The translations under genes were made by a program, and so were the position numbers. 64,000 bases of DNA from Streptomyces sp. NBC_00341 (GTDB lineage: Bacteria; Actinomycetota; Actinomycetes; Streptomycetales; Streptomycetaceae). The stretch is taken from positions 6,882,001 to 6,946,000 of the forward strand of contig NZ_CP108002.1 of assembly GCF_041435055.1 (NCBI RefSeq). The letters are read 5' to 3'. The notes under the pieces were generated by a model that was given only the letters and a program-made list of their open reading frames with translations, was not told the DNA's origin and made no database searches. This document shows, piece by piece, positions 1-8,229 of this stretch. How positions within the stretch are numbered: the first letter of the stretch is position 1; each line of letters starts with the position of its first letter.

Positions 1-875
1 CGCAGCTCGGGGTCGGCGTAGAACGTCGCCGCGTTGTAGGACGCCTCGTAGGTCATGGCCAGCGTTCCCGACTGGAACATCTGGGTGGGGTCCGTGTCGG
101 TCATCTGCTGCAGGGACGGGGCGGCGCGGTAGCGGTGGATCAGGTCGATCCACAGCTGCAGCCCCTCCCGCGTGCGGTCGTCGGAGTAGCCGGAGCGCTC
201 CTTGTCCTGGGATATGACCCAGCCGCCGGCCTGGGGTATCGAGTTGTAGTAGTTCTCCTGTGCGCGGACCGGGGCCCCGACGCCGTAGATCCCGCGCTTG
301 CGGTCGGTGAGCCGCTGGGCGGTGGCGATCAGGTCCTGCCAGGTCCAGGAGGCGTCCGGGTAGTCGGCCTTGGCCCGGTCGAAGATCTCCTTGTTGAACC
401 ACAACGCGACCGTGTCGAAGTCCTTGGGGGCGCCGTACTGGGTGCCCTTCCAGCGGTAGAGGGAAACCAGGTCGGCCGGAAAGTCGGCGGGGCGCAGCAC
501 GGCGTCGGACCCCTCGGTCTCCAGCGGGAGAAGCTGCCCGGCATCGGCGTAGAGGCCGAAGTTGGGCCCGTTCATCCAGAAGACGTCCGGTGCGGCGCCG
601 CCGGTGCACGCCGTGCGCAGTTTGGTCCAGTACGTCCCGTTGGGGGTGAGCTGCACATCGACGGTGACCCCCGGCCGCGTGCGCTCGAACTCCCGCGCCG
701 CCCGGTTCATGGCCGGCACCTGGTAGACGTCCCAGACGCCGTAGGTGAGATGGCCGCGCCGGGAGCCGCTGCCCGAGGAGGGCGAGGGTGACGAGGAGGA
801 ACTGCAGCCGGACGCGAGCGGGGCCGCCGCGAGCGTCGTGGCGGCAGCCGCCGTGAGGAGGGAACGTCTGCGCAC
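1..875 (-). CDS. ABC transporter sugar-type substrate-binding lipoprotein (partial)
   Basis: The reading frame runs off the left edge, so only about the first 291 residues are present. It starts at a GTG (875) with AGGAAGG upstream. The N-terminus VRRRSLLTAAAATT is followed by a hydrophobic stretch and LASGC, a lipoprotein signal, then a Ser/Pro/Gly linker. The mature part (GHLTYGVWDVYQVPAMNRAA, later PDVFWMNGPNF and VALWFNKEIFD) is typical of family 1 extracellular solute-binding proteins for sugars or oligosaccharides. It would be anchored outside the membrane and feed a permease pair that should lie to the left of the window. The substrate cannot be told. Confidence 0.85.
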   Translation of the reverse strand, partial: MRRRSLLTAAAATTLAAAPLASGCSSSSSPSPSSGSGSRRGHLTYGVWDVYQVPAMNRAAREFERTRPGVTVDVQLTPNGTYWTKLRTACTGGAAPDVFWMNGPNFGLYADAGQLLPLETEGSDAVLRPADFPADLVSLYRWKGTQYGAPKDFDTVALWFNKEIFDRAKADYPDASWTWQDLIATAQRLTDRKRGIYGVGAPVRAQENYYNSIPQAGGWVISQDKERSGYSDDRTREGLQLWIDLIHRYRAAPSLQQMTDTDPTQMFQSGTLAMTYEASYNAATFYADPEL

Positions 876-1169
876 GCGGAGCCTTCCTGGGGTGGGGGGC
901 CGCAGCCTCACCGCGCGGGAGAAGCCATGGGAACCGACACGGTCCGTTCCGTGGGGGCCGCTGCCCTAAAACCGGAACGCCCAGACGCTATTTGCTCAAA
1001 GTTGTTGGGTCAAGGGTGTTTTGAATCATCTTTGCGCACTCCTCGATCCTCTATGAGCACCTTTCGCGGCATCGGAGCCGCGGCAAGGGCATCCGTGGAG
1101 GGTGGCGGGAAATGATGATCTCCGTTCATAGTTGTAGATACGGAGCCGTCCCCGGCAGTATCAGCAAGG

Positions 1170-1904
1170 TTGAATGCTCAGGTGGTGAACTGGGCACGGA
1201 TGTACGACTGCTACGGGGACGTCGACCGCGTCCCCGAGCTCTTGGTGCGGCTTGAGCGCGAGGATGATGCAGAGGCATGGGATGAGCTGGGGCACCGGCT
1301 GATCCTCGAAAACGACATGGTGTTCCCCGCCAGTTTCGCCGCCCTGCCGCGTCTGGTGTGTCTGGCGTCGCGGAGTGCGTCGGCGCGTGAGCTGGCTGGG
1401 GCGATCGTCCGGCGCGCCGCAGGGGGCCACGGCTGCGATGACCTGCTGGCGGGCTGTGTCGAAGCGCTCACGGAGTTCCGCGAGCTGCTGGATCTGCAGC
1501 TGCGGTCACGCCCGGACGACTACCTCGCTGTCTTCCGGGACCTGCTCGCGGTCGAGAGCCTCTACCACTGGAGTGCGGTCCTTGGGGACTTCTCGGATGA
1601 CTTCTACCAGGTCGCCTGCCCCCACTGCGCTGCAGAGGTGACGATCGCCATCGGCGGCTACGGACACTATTCAGCGATCCGGGACTGGAACCTGGGCGAC
1701 GTGGACCGACGGGACCTGAGGCCGGTGTCCCCCGAGACCCTATGCGGCCCCGGCCGTTGGATGTACGAGACCGCCGTCCGGGACGGGGAGGCGGCGCTCG
1801 CCGACGGATTGACCCATCTCCTCGGACATGCGGAATGCCCACGCTGTGCCAGCGTCTTCAACATCGCCGACGAGTACGCGTCTTCCCACCGTCCTCCCAT
1901 GTGA
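1170..1904 (+). CDS. Hypothetical protein with a C-terminal CxxC pair
   Basis: A 244-residue protein I do not recognise. The start at 1170 has AAGG just upstream; an ATG at 1200 is an alternative. The first half is helical and Leu/Arg rich. The second half carries two CxxC knuckles (ACPHCAAEV near residue 150 and ECPRCASVF near 223), which could form one zinc site. There is no signal peptide or membrane segment, so it is probably cytoplasmic. It stands alone between oppositely oriented genes, so context gives no function. Confidence 0.7.
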   Translation: MNAQVVNWARMYDCYGDVDRVPELLVRLEREDDAEAWDELGHRLILENDMVFPASFAALPRLVCLASRSASARELAGAIVRRAAGGHGCDDLLAGCVEALTEFRELLDLQLRSRPDDYLAVFRDLLAVESLYHWSAVLGDFSDDFYQVACPHCAAEVTIAIGGYGHYSAIRDWNLGDVDRRDLRPVSPETLCGPGRWMYETAVRDGEAALADGLTHLLGHAECPRCASVFNIADEYASSHRPPM

Positions 1905-1993
1905 GCGGCGTGCCGGAAGCGACCGGTTCCGCGGAGTGCGAGGCGGAGTGCGCGGTCGTTGTCCGGGCCGCGACCCGTGGCACGGGCCCGGAG

Positions 1994-2173
1994 ATGCGGC
2001 TCGTGGCAGCGGCAGCCAGCAACGGAGAGGTCATCGCCCTCGATGTGCAAGGGCGCCACGTGGAGGCTGAGGCGCTGGTCCGTAAGGCCCTGGCACGCGC
2101 GTCCACGGCACCGGACCCCGCTACGTCCGTCTCAGATCGGCCTGCACCAGATCGTGGTCCGAGTACGGGGTGA
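1994..2173 (+). pseudogene. Possible TPR-like fragment
   Basis: A 59-codon open frame contains ALDVQGRHVEAEALVRKALA, which fits the spacing of one tetratricopeptide repeat (G-x3-EAE-x-L-x3-AL). It has no convincing ribosome binding site and its tail overlaps the 3' end of the convergent nuclease-fold gene. It may be the debris of a longer TPR protein, or chance. Confidence 0.2.
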
Positions 2174-2963
2174 GATGCACGTCCTGCGTGAGCGGGGCGA
2201 AGCCGCGCAGGAAGATGTAGTCGAACTTGCTGCGCCAATCGGTGGTCGGCTCGCACGCACCGGTCGCCGAGGGACCGCACGCACGGTCCGCGTCCGAGGC
2301 CAGGCCCCACATCCCGGTGAGTTCGGCGGCATCCGGCACCGCGTTGAAGTCACCGAGAACGATGGTGCGGTCATGGCGGGCGACCGCCTTCGCCAGTACG
2401 GCGGTCTGCTTCGCGCGGAATGACTCCTGCCTCCGCTCGGCCAGGTGCGTGTTGAAGACCCGGACGGGCCGGCCGTCCACGAGGGTGGTGACGGCCAGGT
2501 ACCCGCGGTCCTCGGAACCCCCCTCGGGGTACTCCACGTTGACCTTGTCGGTCATCGGGGCGGCCGAGAGGATCGCCTGGCCGAAGCCCCCCGGGCTCCA
2601 CGGCACTCCGCCGCAGCGGCTCCAACTCCGCAGAACCGATCCGTACTCGACGTGGTAGACCAGCCCGTACATGTACTGCAGATGGTCCCGGATCCTCTCG
2701 ACATCACCCACGCACGCCTCTTGCAGGCCGATGACCTGAGGCGCGTACGTGGCGATCTCCGCCGCCCGGCCGATGTTCTGGCCGCTGCCCCTGCAGGGAT
2801 TGCAGATGTTCCACGTCATGACACGGCCCGGCACGACCGCCTCGGGGGCGTCGGCCGGCAGCGGATTGGCGATGTGGGCACTGTTCGGTGCACTGGGGCC
2901 GACGAGGAGCACGCAGGCCGCGATCAGCGCACCCGCGAGCCGGCGCGCGCCGGTTCCGGTCAC
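2121..2963 (-). CDS. Secreted endonuclease/exonuclease/phosphatase-family protein
   Basis: About 280 residues from a GTG at 2963, chosen because GGAGG lies 5 bases upstream and the protein then begins with a clean signal sequence (VTGTGARRLAGALIAACVLL). Longer upstream starts would bury the signal. Family motifs appear in order: MTWNICN, LQEACVGD, NTHLAERR, VLGDFNAVPD, FDYIFLRG and SDHDLVQADL. These supply the metal-binding Asn/Glu/Asp and catalytic His of the DNase I-like fold. It is exported and may cleave nucleic acid or a phosphodiester; the substrate is unknown. A strong hairpin at 3078-3106 separates it from the upstream methyltransferase. Confidence 0.88.
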   Translation of the reverse strand: MTGTGARRLAGALIAACVLLVGPSAPNSAHIANPLPADAPEAVVPGRVMTWNICNPCRGSGQNIGRAAEIATYAPQVIGLQEACVGDVERIRDHLQYMYGLVYHVEYGSVLRSWSRCGGVPWSPGGFGQAILSAAPMTDKVNVEYPEGGSEDRGYLAVTTLVDGRPVRVFNTHLAERRQESFRAKQTAVLAKAVARHDRTIVLGDFNAVPDAAELTGMWGLASDADRACGPSATGACEPTTDWRSKFDYIFLRGFAPLTQDVHLTPYSDHDLVQADLRRT

Positions 2964-3077
2964 CCTTGCCTCCTTGACGCAGAGACCCACGTCATCATGT
3001 GAGGTCTTCCCGCCCGAGGTTATGCGACGGGCCATATGCGGCACATGAGGTGACTGGATCTCATGGCGGCATCACAT

Positions 3078-3106
3078 CGGACGGTGCCGGACGCCGGCAC
3101 CGTCCG
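3078..3106 (-). terminator. Hairpin terminator after the methyltransferase
   Basis: Perfect inverted repeat with 13-bp arms (CGGACGGTGCCGG / CCGGCACCGTCCG) and a 3-base loop, about 75 bases past the methyltransferase stop and ahead of the nuclease-fold gene on the same strand. There is no U tract, as is usual in Streptomyces. Confidence 0.7.
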
Positions 3107-3182
3107 TCCAGCCTCGCCACGATTGGTCACGAGACTTGACGGGACCAGTCCGCCGGCCGTCACCGCGTGACGTATCGCTGTG

Positions 3183-3929
3183 TCAACAGGTAGCGACAGC
3201 CAGGCTGACCACGTAGTTCTCCTCGACCATCTCATTGGGGAAGACCTCGGCCAGGACGTCACGCTCCTTGGCCATGAAGGTGGTCGTCGCTTCCTTGCCG
3301 AGAACGAGGAAGTCGGAGTAGCTGGCGAGGTTGGCGAGATGCATGTCGAGAGGAACGCTCCGTTTCCATGGCAGATGCCGGTGAACGAAGCCGAGCTCGG
3401 CCGGTAGTCCGCGGAACCGGGCCGTGGGGTCGTGAGGGCTGTCGTCGGCACCGAAGAGCCGGCGCAAGCGCGCGTCCTGGCCGGCGATCCACGGAACGGT
3501 GCTGTCCGAGTCGTTCCACCAGAGAGCGAGTGCACCACCGGTGCGCAGAACCCGGAGAGCTTCCGGAACGGATCGGCGCTGGTCGGTCCAGTGCCAGGCT
3601 TGGGCATAGGTGAGGACGTCGATGGAGGCGGAGGCCAGCGGCAGGTTGTCGCCGTCCCCGATCACGAGGGGGACGTCGGGCAGGCCGAGACGGAACTGCG
3701 AGGCCATCCCCGGTCCGGGCTCGACAGCGATGACGTTCGCGCCGCGGTCCCGGAGAAGCATCGTCGCCAGTCCGGTGCCGGCCCCGATGTCGGCGACGCG
3801 GGCACCCTGCAAGGGGAAGCCGGCGAGTTCCTCGACCGCGTTGAGCAATTCGGACGGGTACGAAGGACGGTTCGCAGCGTAGTCGGCGGCAGCCGCGTCG
3901 AACGAGCGAGCCTGCGAAGTGATGGGCAT
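3183..3929 (-). CDS. Class I SAM-dependent methyltransferase
   Basis: A 248-residue cytoplasmic protein. The start MPITSQARSFDAAAADYAAN (3929) is chosen because this is where family members normally begin; the frame is open further upstream. The SAM-binding motif I is VADIGAGTGLATMLL, followed by VIAVEPGPGMASQF and a DVLTYAQAWHW segment at motif IV. The N-terminal ANRPSYP and the AWHW segment are typical of UbiE/type-11 methyltransferases acting on small molecules. The acceptor is unknown. It appears to be a single-gene unit. Confidence 0.82.
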   Translation of the reverse strand: MPITSQARSFDAAAADYAANRPSYPSELLNAVEELAGFPLQGARVADIGAGTGLATMLLRDRGANVIAVEPGPGMASQFRLGLPDVPLVIGDGDNLPLASASIDVLTYAQAWHWTDQRRSVPEALRVLRTGGALALWWNDSDSTVPWIAGQDARLRRLFGADDSPHDPTARFRGLPAELGFVHRHLPWKRSVPLDMHLANLASYSDFLVLGKEATTTFMAKERDVLAEVFPNEMVEENYVVSLAVATC

Positions 3930-4082
3930 ATGAACATTGTTGACGGTTGCAGGTACTGGCGCCGTACTTTCGTGCCGTTCTCCGAACGCGTTTCGGGAGG
4001 GCAGCCCCCGGTAGCGGATGATCGCCGGCATGCGGCTCAGCCGACTCGCCAAGCTGCCGATCGTCCTGATCCGGGTGGTGGG

Positions 4083-4118
4083 GCCGGGAGGGAGCCTCGC
4101 CGGTGGCTCCCTCCCGGC
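4083..4118 (-). terminator. Hairpin terminator of the P450 operon
   Basis: Perfect 14-bp inverted repeat (GCCGGGAGGGAGCC / GGCTCCCTCCCGGC) with an 8-base loop, 17 bases beyond the stop codon of the last gene of the ferredoxin-P450 operon. Confidence 0.8.
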
Positions 4119-4134
4119 GTACCGGGCAGGATGG

Positions 4135-5349
4135 TCAGCGGGTGACCATGAGCTTGCGGACTCCGTAGTTGGTGCCGGTGAAGTCCATGGGAACCTCCTC
4201 CAGCGGGGTGGCGAGGCGGAGGTTCGGGAAGCGCTGGAAGAGCTTGGGCAGGACGGTCCTGAGTTCGGCGCGGGCGACGTTCTGGCCGAGGCAGGCGTGG
4301 ACGCCGTAGCCGAAGCCCATGTGGCGGGCCATCTTGCGGTCGATGTCGAGGGTGTCGGGGTCCTGGAAGGCGCGCGGGTCGCGGTTGGCGGCGTTCATCG
4401 CGACGACGACGAGGTCACCCTTTTTGACCTGGGCGCCTGCGAGTTCGAGGTCCTCCTTGGCGACACGGCCCAGGCCGAACTGGACGATGGTGAGGTAGCG
4501 CATCAGCTCCTCGACCGTGGTGCCGGTCTTCTCTGGGTGGGCCAGCATCTGTTCGCGCTGCTCGTGGTGGGTGAGCAGGGTGAGGGTGGACAGGCCCATC
4601 ATGGCGGCCGTGGTGTCGTGTCCGGCGAACAGCAGCAGCACGCCGAGCCCGATGAGCTGCTTCTCGGTCAGGGCCGCGTCCTCGCCGTCGGTCTTGTTGA
4701 TGAGCTCGGCGAGGATGCCGTCGGTGGCGCCGGTACGGCGCTTGTCGGCGACGAGCCGGGTGATGTAGTCGATGAGCCAGTGGGCGCCCTTGTCGCGTTC
4801 CTCGCGGCTCTTGGCCATGTCCATGAGGTCGACGGTGGCCTCGTGGAAGCCGTCACGGTCCTCGTAGGGGACGCCGAGCAGCTCGCAGATCACCAGGCAG
4901 GGGATGGGCAGGGCCATGGCCTGGACGAAGTCGAACGTCTCGGGGCCCGCGGCGATGGCGTCCAGGTGCTCGTCGATGATCCTGTCGAGGTAGGGCTGGA
5001 GCTTGTTCTGGACGGCTTTGGGGGTGAAGCGGGCGGTGAGCAGGCGGCGGTAGGCACCGTGCTCGGGCTCATCCATCATCACGAAGCCGGCGTCGAAAGG
5101 AGCGTCCTCGCCCGCCTCGGAGACCTCGCCCTCCGGGGTGTCGTGGCGCGGGCGCCTGGCGCTGAGCCGCGGGTCGGTGAAGACCTGGCTGCCTTCCTCG
5201 AAGCGGGTGACGAGCCAGCCGGTCGAGCCGTTGGGAAAGCGGACCTTGACGATGGGCTGGTTCTCACGCAGCCCGGTGTACTCGGCAGGCGGGTCGAGAG
5301 GGGCCGCGGCTTCGCGGGTGACGGGCTGGTCGACGAGGGGCTCGGTCAT
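4135..5349 (-). CDS. Cytochrome P450
   Basis: A 404-residue soluble bacterial P450 monooxygenase. It starts at ATG 5349, whose ATGA overlaps the stop of the preceding fusion gene. The oxygen-binding I-helix (LLLFAGHDTTAAMM), K-helix ExxR (EELMR) and heme loop (FGYGVHACLGQNVAR) are all intact. It is the last gene of a four-gene operon that also encodes a [3Fe-4S] ferredoxin and a flavin reductase, giving a self-contained class I electron chain NAD(P)H to reductase to ferredoxin to P450. The substrate is not known; the neighbouring dehydrogenase/CMD fusion suggests further oxidation of the hydroxylated product. Confidence 0.93.
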   Translation of the reverse strand: MTEPLVDQPVTREAAAPLDPPAEYTGLRENQPIVKVRFPNGSTGWLVTRFEEGSQVFTDPRLSARRPRHDTPEGEVSEAGEDAPFDAGFVMMDEPEHGAYRRLLTARFTPKAVQNKLQPYLDRIIDEHLDAIAAGPETFDFVQAMALPIPCLVICELLGVPYEDRDGFHEATVDLMDMAKSREERDKGAHWLIDYITRLVADKRRTGATDGILAELINKTDGEDAALTEKQLIGLGVLLLFAGHDTTAAMMGLSTLTLLTHHEQREQMLAHPEKTGTTVEELMRYLTIVQFGLGRVAKEDLELAGAQVKKGDLVVVAMNAANRDPRAFQDPDTLDIDRKMARHMGFGYGVHACLGQNVARAELRTVLPKLFQRFPNLRLATPLEEVPMDFTGTNYGVRKLMVTR

Positions 5350-6602
5350 TTCTGCTCCTGTGCGGTGGGGGGCTGCGCGGCGGCGTGCGCGTCGATCGCG
5401 GCGGTGACGCCGGTGTGGGTGGCGGTGGCCTTGCACCAGCCGGTGTAGACGGCCAGGTGCAGGACGGTCTCGCGCAGCTGGTCGGCGGTCAGTTCGCCGT
5501 TGGTCAGGGCGCCGTTGGCGATGATCTGGACGAGTTCCGGCCGGCCGACGGTGGCGGCGACGCCGAGGGTCAGCAGTCGGCGGTCGCGGACGGACAGGCC
5601 CTCGCGGCCCCAGACCTGTGCGAAGAGGTAGTCGACGGTCTCGGTGGTGAAGGGGTCGCCGCCGCCTTGGACCGCGGTGCTGAAGCCGGGGCCGTACGCC
5701 TGGTCCATCATGTGCAGGCCGTAGGCGTGGACATCGTCCTTGGGGGGCGCCGGGGCCGGGGCCGGTTCGGCGTCCAGTTGGAGAGTGCGGCGGGCCTGAG
5801 TACGTACCGCCTCGACGAGGGGGGTCTGGACACCGAGGGCGGCGGCGAGGTCCCGGGCGGCATCGAGGTCCTTGGTCATCAGGGGTTCGACCTGCCGCCC
5901 GACGGCCTCGGGCAGGACGCCGTCGGTGTCCTGCATGCGCAGCAGTTGCAGCAGGGTGCGCCCCTCGGGGTCGGCCGCCTCGATGACCTCGGCGAGGCGG
6001 GCAGGGTCCACCCCGGCGGCGCGGGCCAGTGCGGAGGCTTCGGCGACCGTGCGCCAACTGCCGTAGGTGACAACGTTGCGGGCGATCTTGGTGGCCATGC
6101 CCGCGCCGGGCGGGCCGCAGTGCACCACCTTCTTCGCCCAGTCGGCGAGGACGGGCCCTGCCGCGTCCACGGTGCGCTGTTCTCCGCCGAGGATGGCGAC
6201 CATGCCGTTCTCGGCGGCCTTGTCGCCCGGGGTCACCCCGCAGTCGAGGAAGCCCACGCCCTGTTCGGCGCAGAGCGCGGCCAGTTCGTGGACGACGGGC
6301 AGGGCGACGGTGGCGAGCAGGACGATCGTCAGTCCCGGCCGGGCCGCCCGCAGCAGGCCGTCCTCACCGCCGATGACCTCGCGTGCCTGATCGGCGTTGA
6401 CCACCGCGACCATCACGACGTCGGACACCCTGGCCACCTCGGCGGGCGACCCGAGTGGTTCGGGCACACCGGCCAGGTCCGCGGCGGCGTCGTCGCGGAC
6501 GTCGTGGACCGCGGGGACGCGTCCGCTGCGGGCCAGGCTGACGGCCACACCGCCGCCGATCATTCCCAGGCCGATCACGCCGGCCCGGAGGGTGTCGCTC
6601 AT
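5346..6602 (-). CDS. NAD(P)-binding dehydrogenase fused to a carboxymuconolactone decarboxylase domain
   Basis: A 418-residue two-domain protein. Residues 1 to about 290 resemble the 3-hydroxyisobutyrate/6-phosphogluconate dehydrogenase family: Rossmann motif GVIGLGMIGGGVA, DCGVTPGDKAAENG at the substrate loop and KIARNVVTYG with the catalytic Lys. After an Ala/Pro linker, residues about 315-418 look like a carboxymuconolactone decarboxylase/AhpD-like domain (GPGFSTAVQGG, DRRLLTLGVAATVGRPELVQ, ETVLHLAVYTGW). No cysteine pair of the AhpD peroxidase type is visible. Start ATG 6602 overlaps the reductase stop and its own stop overlaps the P450 start. The fusion may carry out two successive steps on a P450 product. 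Confidence 0.85.
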   Translation of the reverse strand: MSDTLRAGVIGLGMIGGGVAVSLARSGRVPAVHDVRDDAAADLAGVPEPLGSPAEVARVSDVVMVAVVNADQAREVIGGEDGLLRAARPGLTIVLLATVALPVVHELAALCAEQGVGFLDCGVTPGDKAAENGMVAILGGEQRTVDAAGPVLADWAKKVVHCGPPGAGMATKIARNVVTYGSWRTVAEASALARAAGVDPARLAEVIEAADPEGRTLLQLLRMQDTDGVLPEAVGRQVEPLMTKDLDAARDLAAALGVQTPLVEAVRTQARRTLQLDAEPAPAPAPPKDDVHAYGLHMMDQAYGPGFSTAVQGGGDPFTTETVDYLFAQVWGREGLSVRDRRLLTLGVAATVGRPELVQIIANGALTNGELTADQLRETVLHLAVYTGWCKATATHTGVTAAIDAHAAAQPPTAQEQK

Positions 6603-7810
6603 GCTGCACTCCCGGTGAGAAGAGGGGCCGCCGCGGCGACCTGGGCCCGGTAGCCGCGCAGGGCTCGGGCCATGTTGATGCCGACCGCCGCGCAGGTCCG
6701 GCCGTTCCTGCCGTAGAGCGCGACCAACTTGCGCCCGGCCGTGCTGCCTTCGACGACGCGGACCTCGTCGGCGCCCCGGGTCCGGCCGTAGATCTGGATC
6801 TTCAGGTCGTACTGGTCGGACCACACGTAGGGCACCGGGTCGAAAGGCGTGGCACGCTCCGGGCCGGCCAGGATGTTGCGGGCGACGGCCAGGCCCTGCT
6901 CGGCGGCGTTCGTGCGGTGCTCGATACGCCAGGGCTCACCGGTGCGGGCGTTGAGCCAGCAGGCGACATCGCCCGCCGCCCACACTCCGGAGCCGGCATA
7001 CAGGGTGGCGTCGCACTCCACCCCGTTACCGACCGGAACGCCGCTGCCGGTGAGCCACTCGGTGTTGGGCCGGGCCCCGATGCCGACCAGGACGGCGTCC
7101 GCGGCGAGGGTGCGGCCGTCGGCGAGGCGCACCCCGCTCGCCCGCCCGCCGTCGGTGAGGACCTCATCGACGAGGACCCCGCTGTCGATCCGTACGCCGT
7201 GCTCATGGTGGACGGTGCGCAGCAGGGCGCCCAGTTCGTCGCCGAGGGCGTCGCCCATGGGCTGGGCGGTGTCGGTGACGAGGGTGACCTCGCAGCCCAG
7301 GCCGCAGGCCACGGCGGCAGCCTCGGCGCCGACGAAGCCACCGCCGACCACGACCAGGCGCGGCCTGGTGGCGAGGCCCTCGCGCAGCGCGACCGCGTCC
7401 TCCAGGGTGCGCAGTACGTGCACGCCGCGCACCGATTCGGTGCCCGGCAGCCGACGTGCCCGGGTGCCGGTGGCCACCACCAGGGCGTCGTAGCCGACAA
7501 GGCTTCCGTCGGCCACGGTGATCTCCCTCGTCCGGGTGTCCAGGGCGACGGCCGGTGAGCCCAGTCGCAGCTCCAGGCCGAGGGCCGCGATGTCGTCCTT
7601 GCCGCGCAGGCGGAGCCGGTCGGTGTCCCACGTGCCGGACAGCAGCTGCTTCGACAGCGGCGGCCGGTCGTAGGGGAGATGCGCCTCCTCGCCGATCAGC
7701 GTGAGCGACCCGGTGTAGCCCTCGCGCCGCAGTCCTTCAACGACGCTCAGTCCGGCGGCGGAAGCGCCGACCACGGCGATCCGCGACGGAGCGGCGGGCG
7801 CGGCACTCAC
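6599..7810 (-). CDS. NAD(P)H-dependent ferredoxin reductase
   Basis: A 403-residue FAD flavoprotein of the putidaredoxin-reductase type. It has the N-terminal FAD fold VVGASAAGLSVVEGLR, PYDRPPLSKQ, ATGTRARRLPG, the NAD(P) fold VVVGGGFVGAEAAA, and VWAAGDVACW for FAD ribityl binding. It starts at GTG 7810, overlapping the ferredoxin stop (GTGA), and ends overlapping the fusion gene start (ATGA). It should pass electrons to the ferredoxin encoded immediately upstream. Confidence 0.92.
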   Translation of the reverse strand: MSAAPAAPSRIAVVGASAAGLSVVEGLRREGYTGSLTLIGEEAHLPYDRPPLSKQLLSGTWDTDRLRLRGKDDIAALGLELRLGSPAVALDTRTREITVADGSLVGYDALVVATGTRARRLPGTESVRGVHVLRTLEDAVALREGLATRPRLVVVGGGFVGAEAAAVACGLGCEVTLVTDTAQPMGDALGDELGALLRTVHHEHGVRIDSGVLVDEVLTDGGRASGVRLADGRTLAADAVLVGIGARPNTEWLTGSGVPVGNGVECDATLYAGSGVWAAGDVACWLNARTGEPWRIEHRTNAAEQGLAVARNILAGPERATPFDPVPYVWSDQYDLKIQIYGRTRGADEVRVVEGSTAGRKLVALYGRNGRTCAAVGINMARALRGYRAQVAAAAPLLTGSAA

Positions 7811-8013
7811 ACCCGTACCTGGATCACGGCGGCCGGGCAGGCCGCCGCGGCCTGGACCACGTTCTCGGTCTGCCCGGCCGGCGGGTTGTCGTCGAGGAGG
7901 ACCACGACGCCGTCCTCGTCACGCTGGTCGAAGACCTCCGGCGCCGCCAGCACGCACTGTCCGGCACCGCAGCACTTGTCGAAGTCGATGGAGATGTCCA
8001 TGGGGGGATTCAC
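7807..8013 (-). CDS. [3Fe-4S] ferredoxin
   Basis: A 68-residue single-cluster ferredoxin. The ligands are in DKCCGAGQCVLAAPEVFD and AAAACPAAVI, the C-x5-C...C-P arrangement of P450-partner [3Fe-4S] ferredoxins, with a non-Cys residue where the fourth ligand of a [4Fe-4S] site would be. The frame opens at GTG 8013; an in-frame ATG at 8001 (MDISIDFDKC) is equally plausible because a GGAAG lies upstream of both. It is the first gene of the operon and the electron donor for the P450. Confidence 0.9.
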   Translation of the reverse strand: MNPPMDISIDFDKCCGAGQCVLAAPEVFDQRDEDGVVVLLDDNPPAGQTENVVQAAAACPAAVIQVRV

Positions 8014-8066
8014 TTCCGTCCAGCCCGCGGTAACGGGCGACGCGGGTCAGGCACCATATGGTTGCC

Positions 8067-8085
8067 CTAAGCACCTAACTTAGTT
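8067..8085. promoter_or_regulatory. Probable TetR operator ahead of the P450 operon
   Basis: An AT-richer patch in GC-rich DNA contains CTAAG-7-CTTAG and, within it, the palindrome AACTTAGTT. It lies about 55-70 bases upstream of the ferredoxin start and is a good candidate binding site for the TetR encoded just upstream on the same strand. Inference from position and symmetry only. Confidence 0.4.
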
Positions 8086-8229
8086 CAGCGGCGACTGTAC
8101 TCCTGCGGATGCGGGGCAGCAACCAGCCCTATGGGCAGGGTTGTTGAAGGAGTGAAGGATGTGTGCCCGTGGGGTGCCCGGATGTGCCGACCGGAGTCGG
8201 TTCCCCTCACCGCCGGGTGGCTGTCGCGA

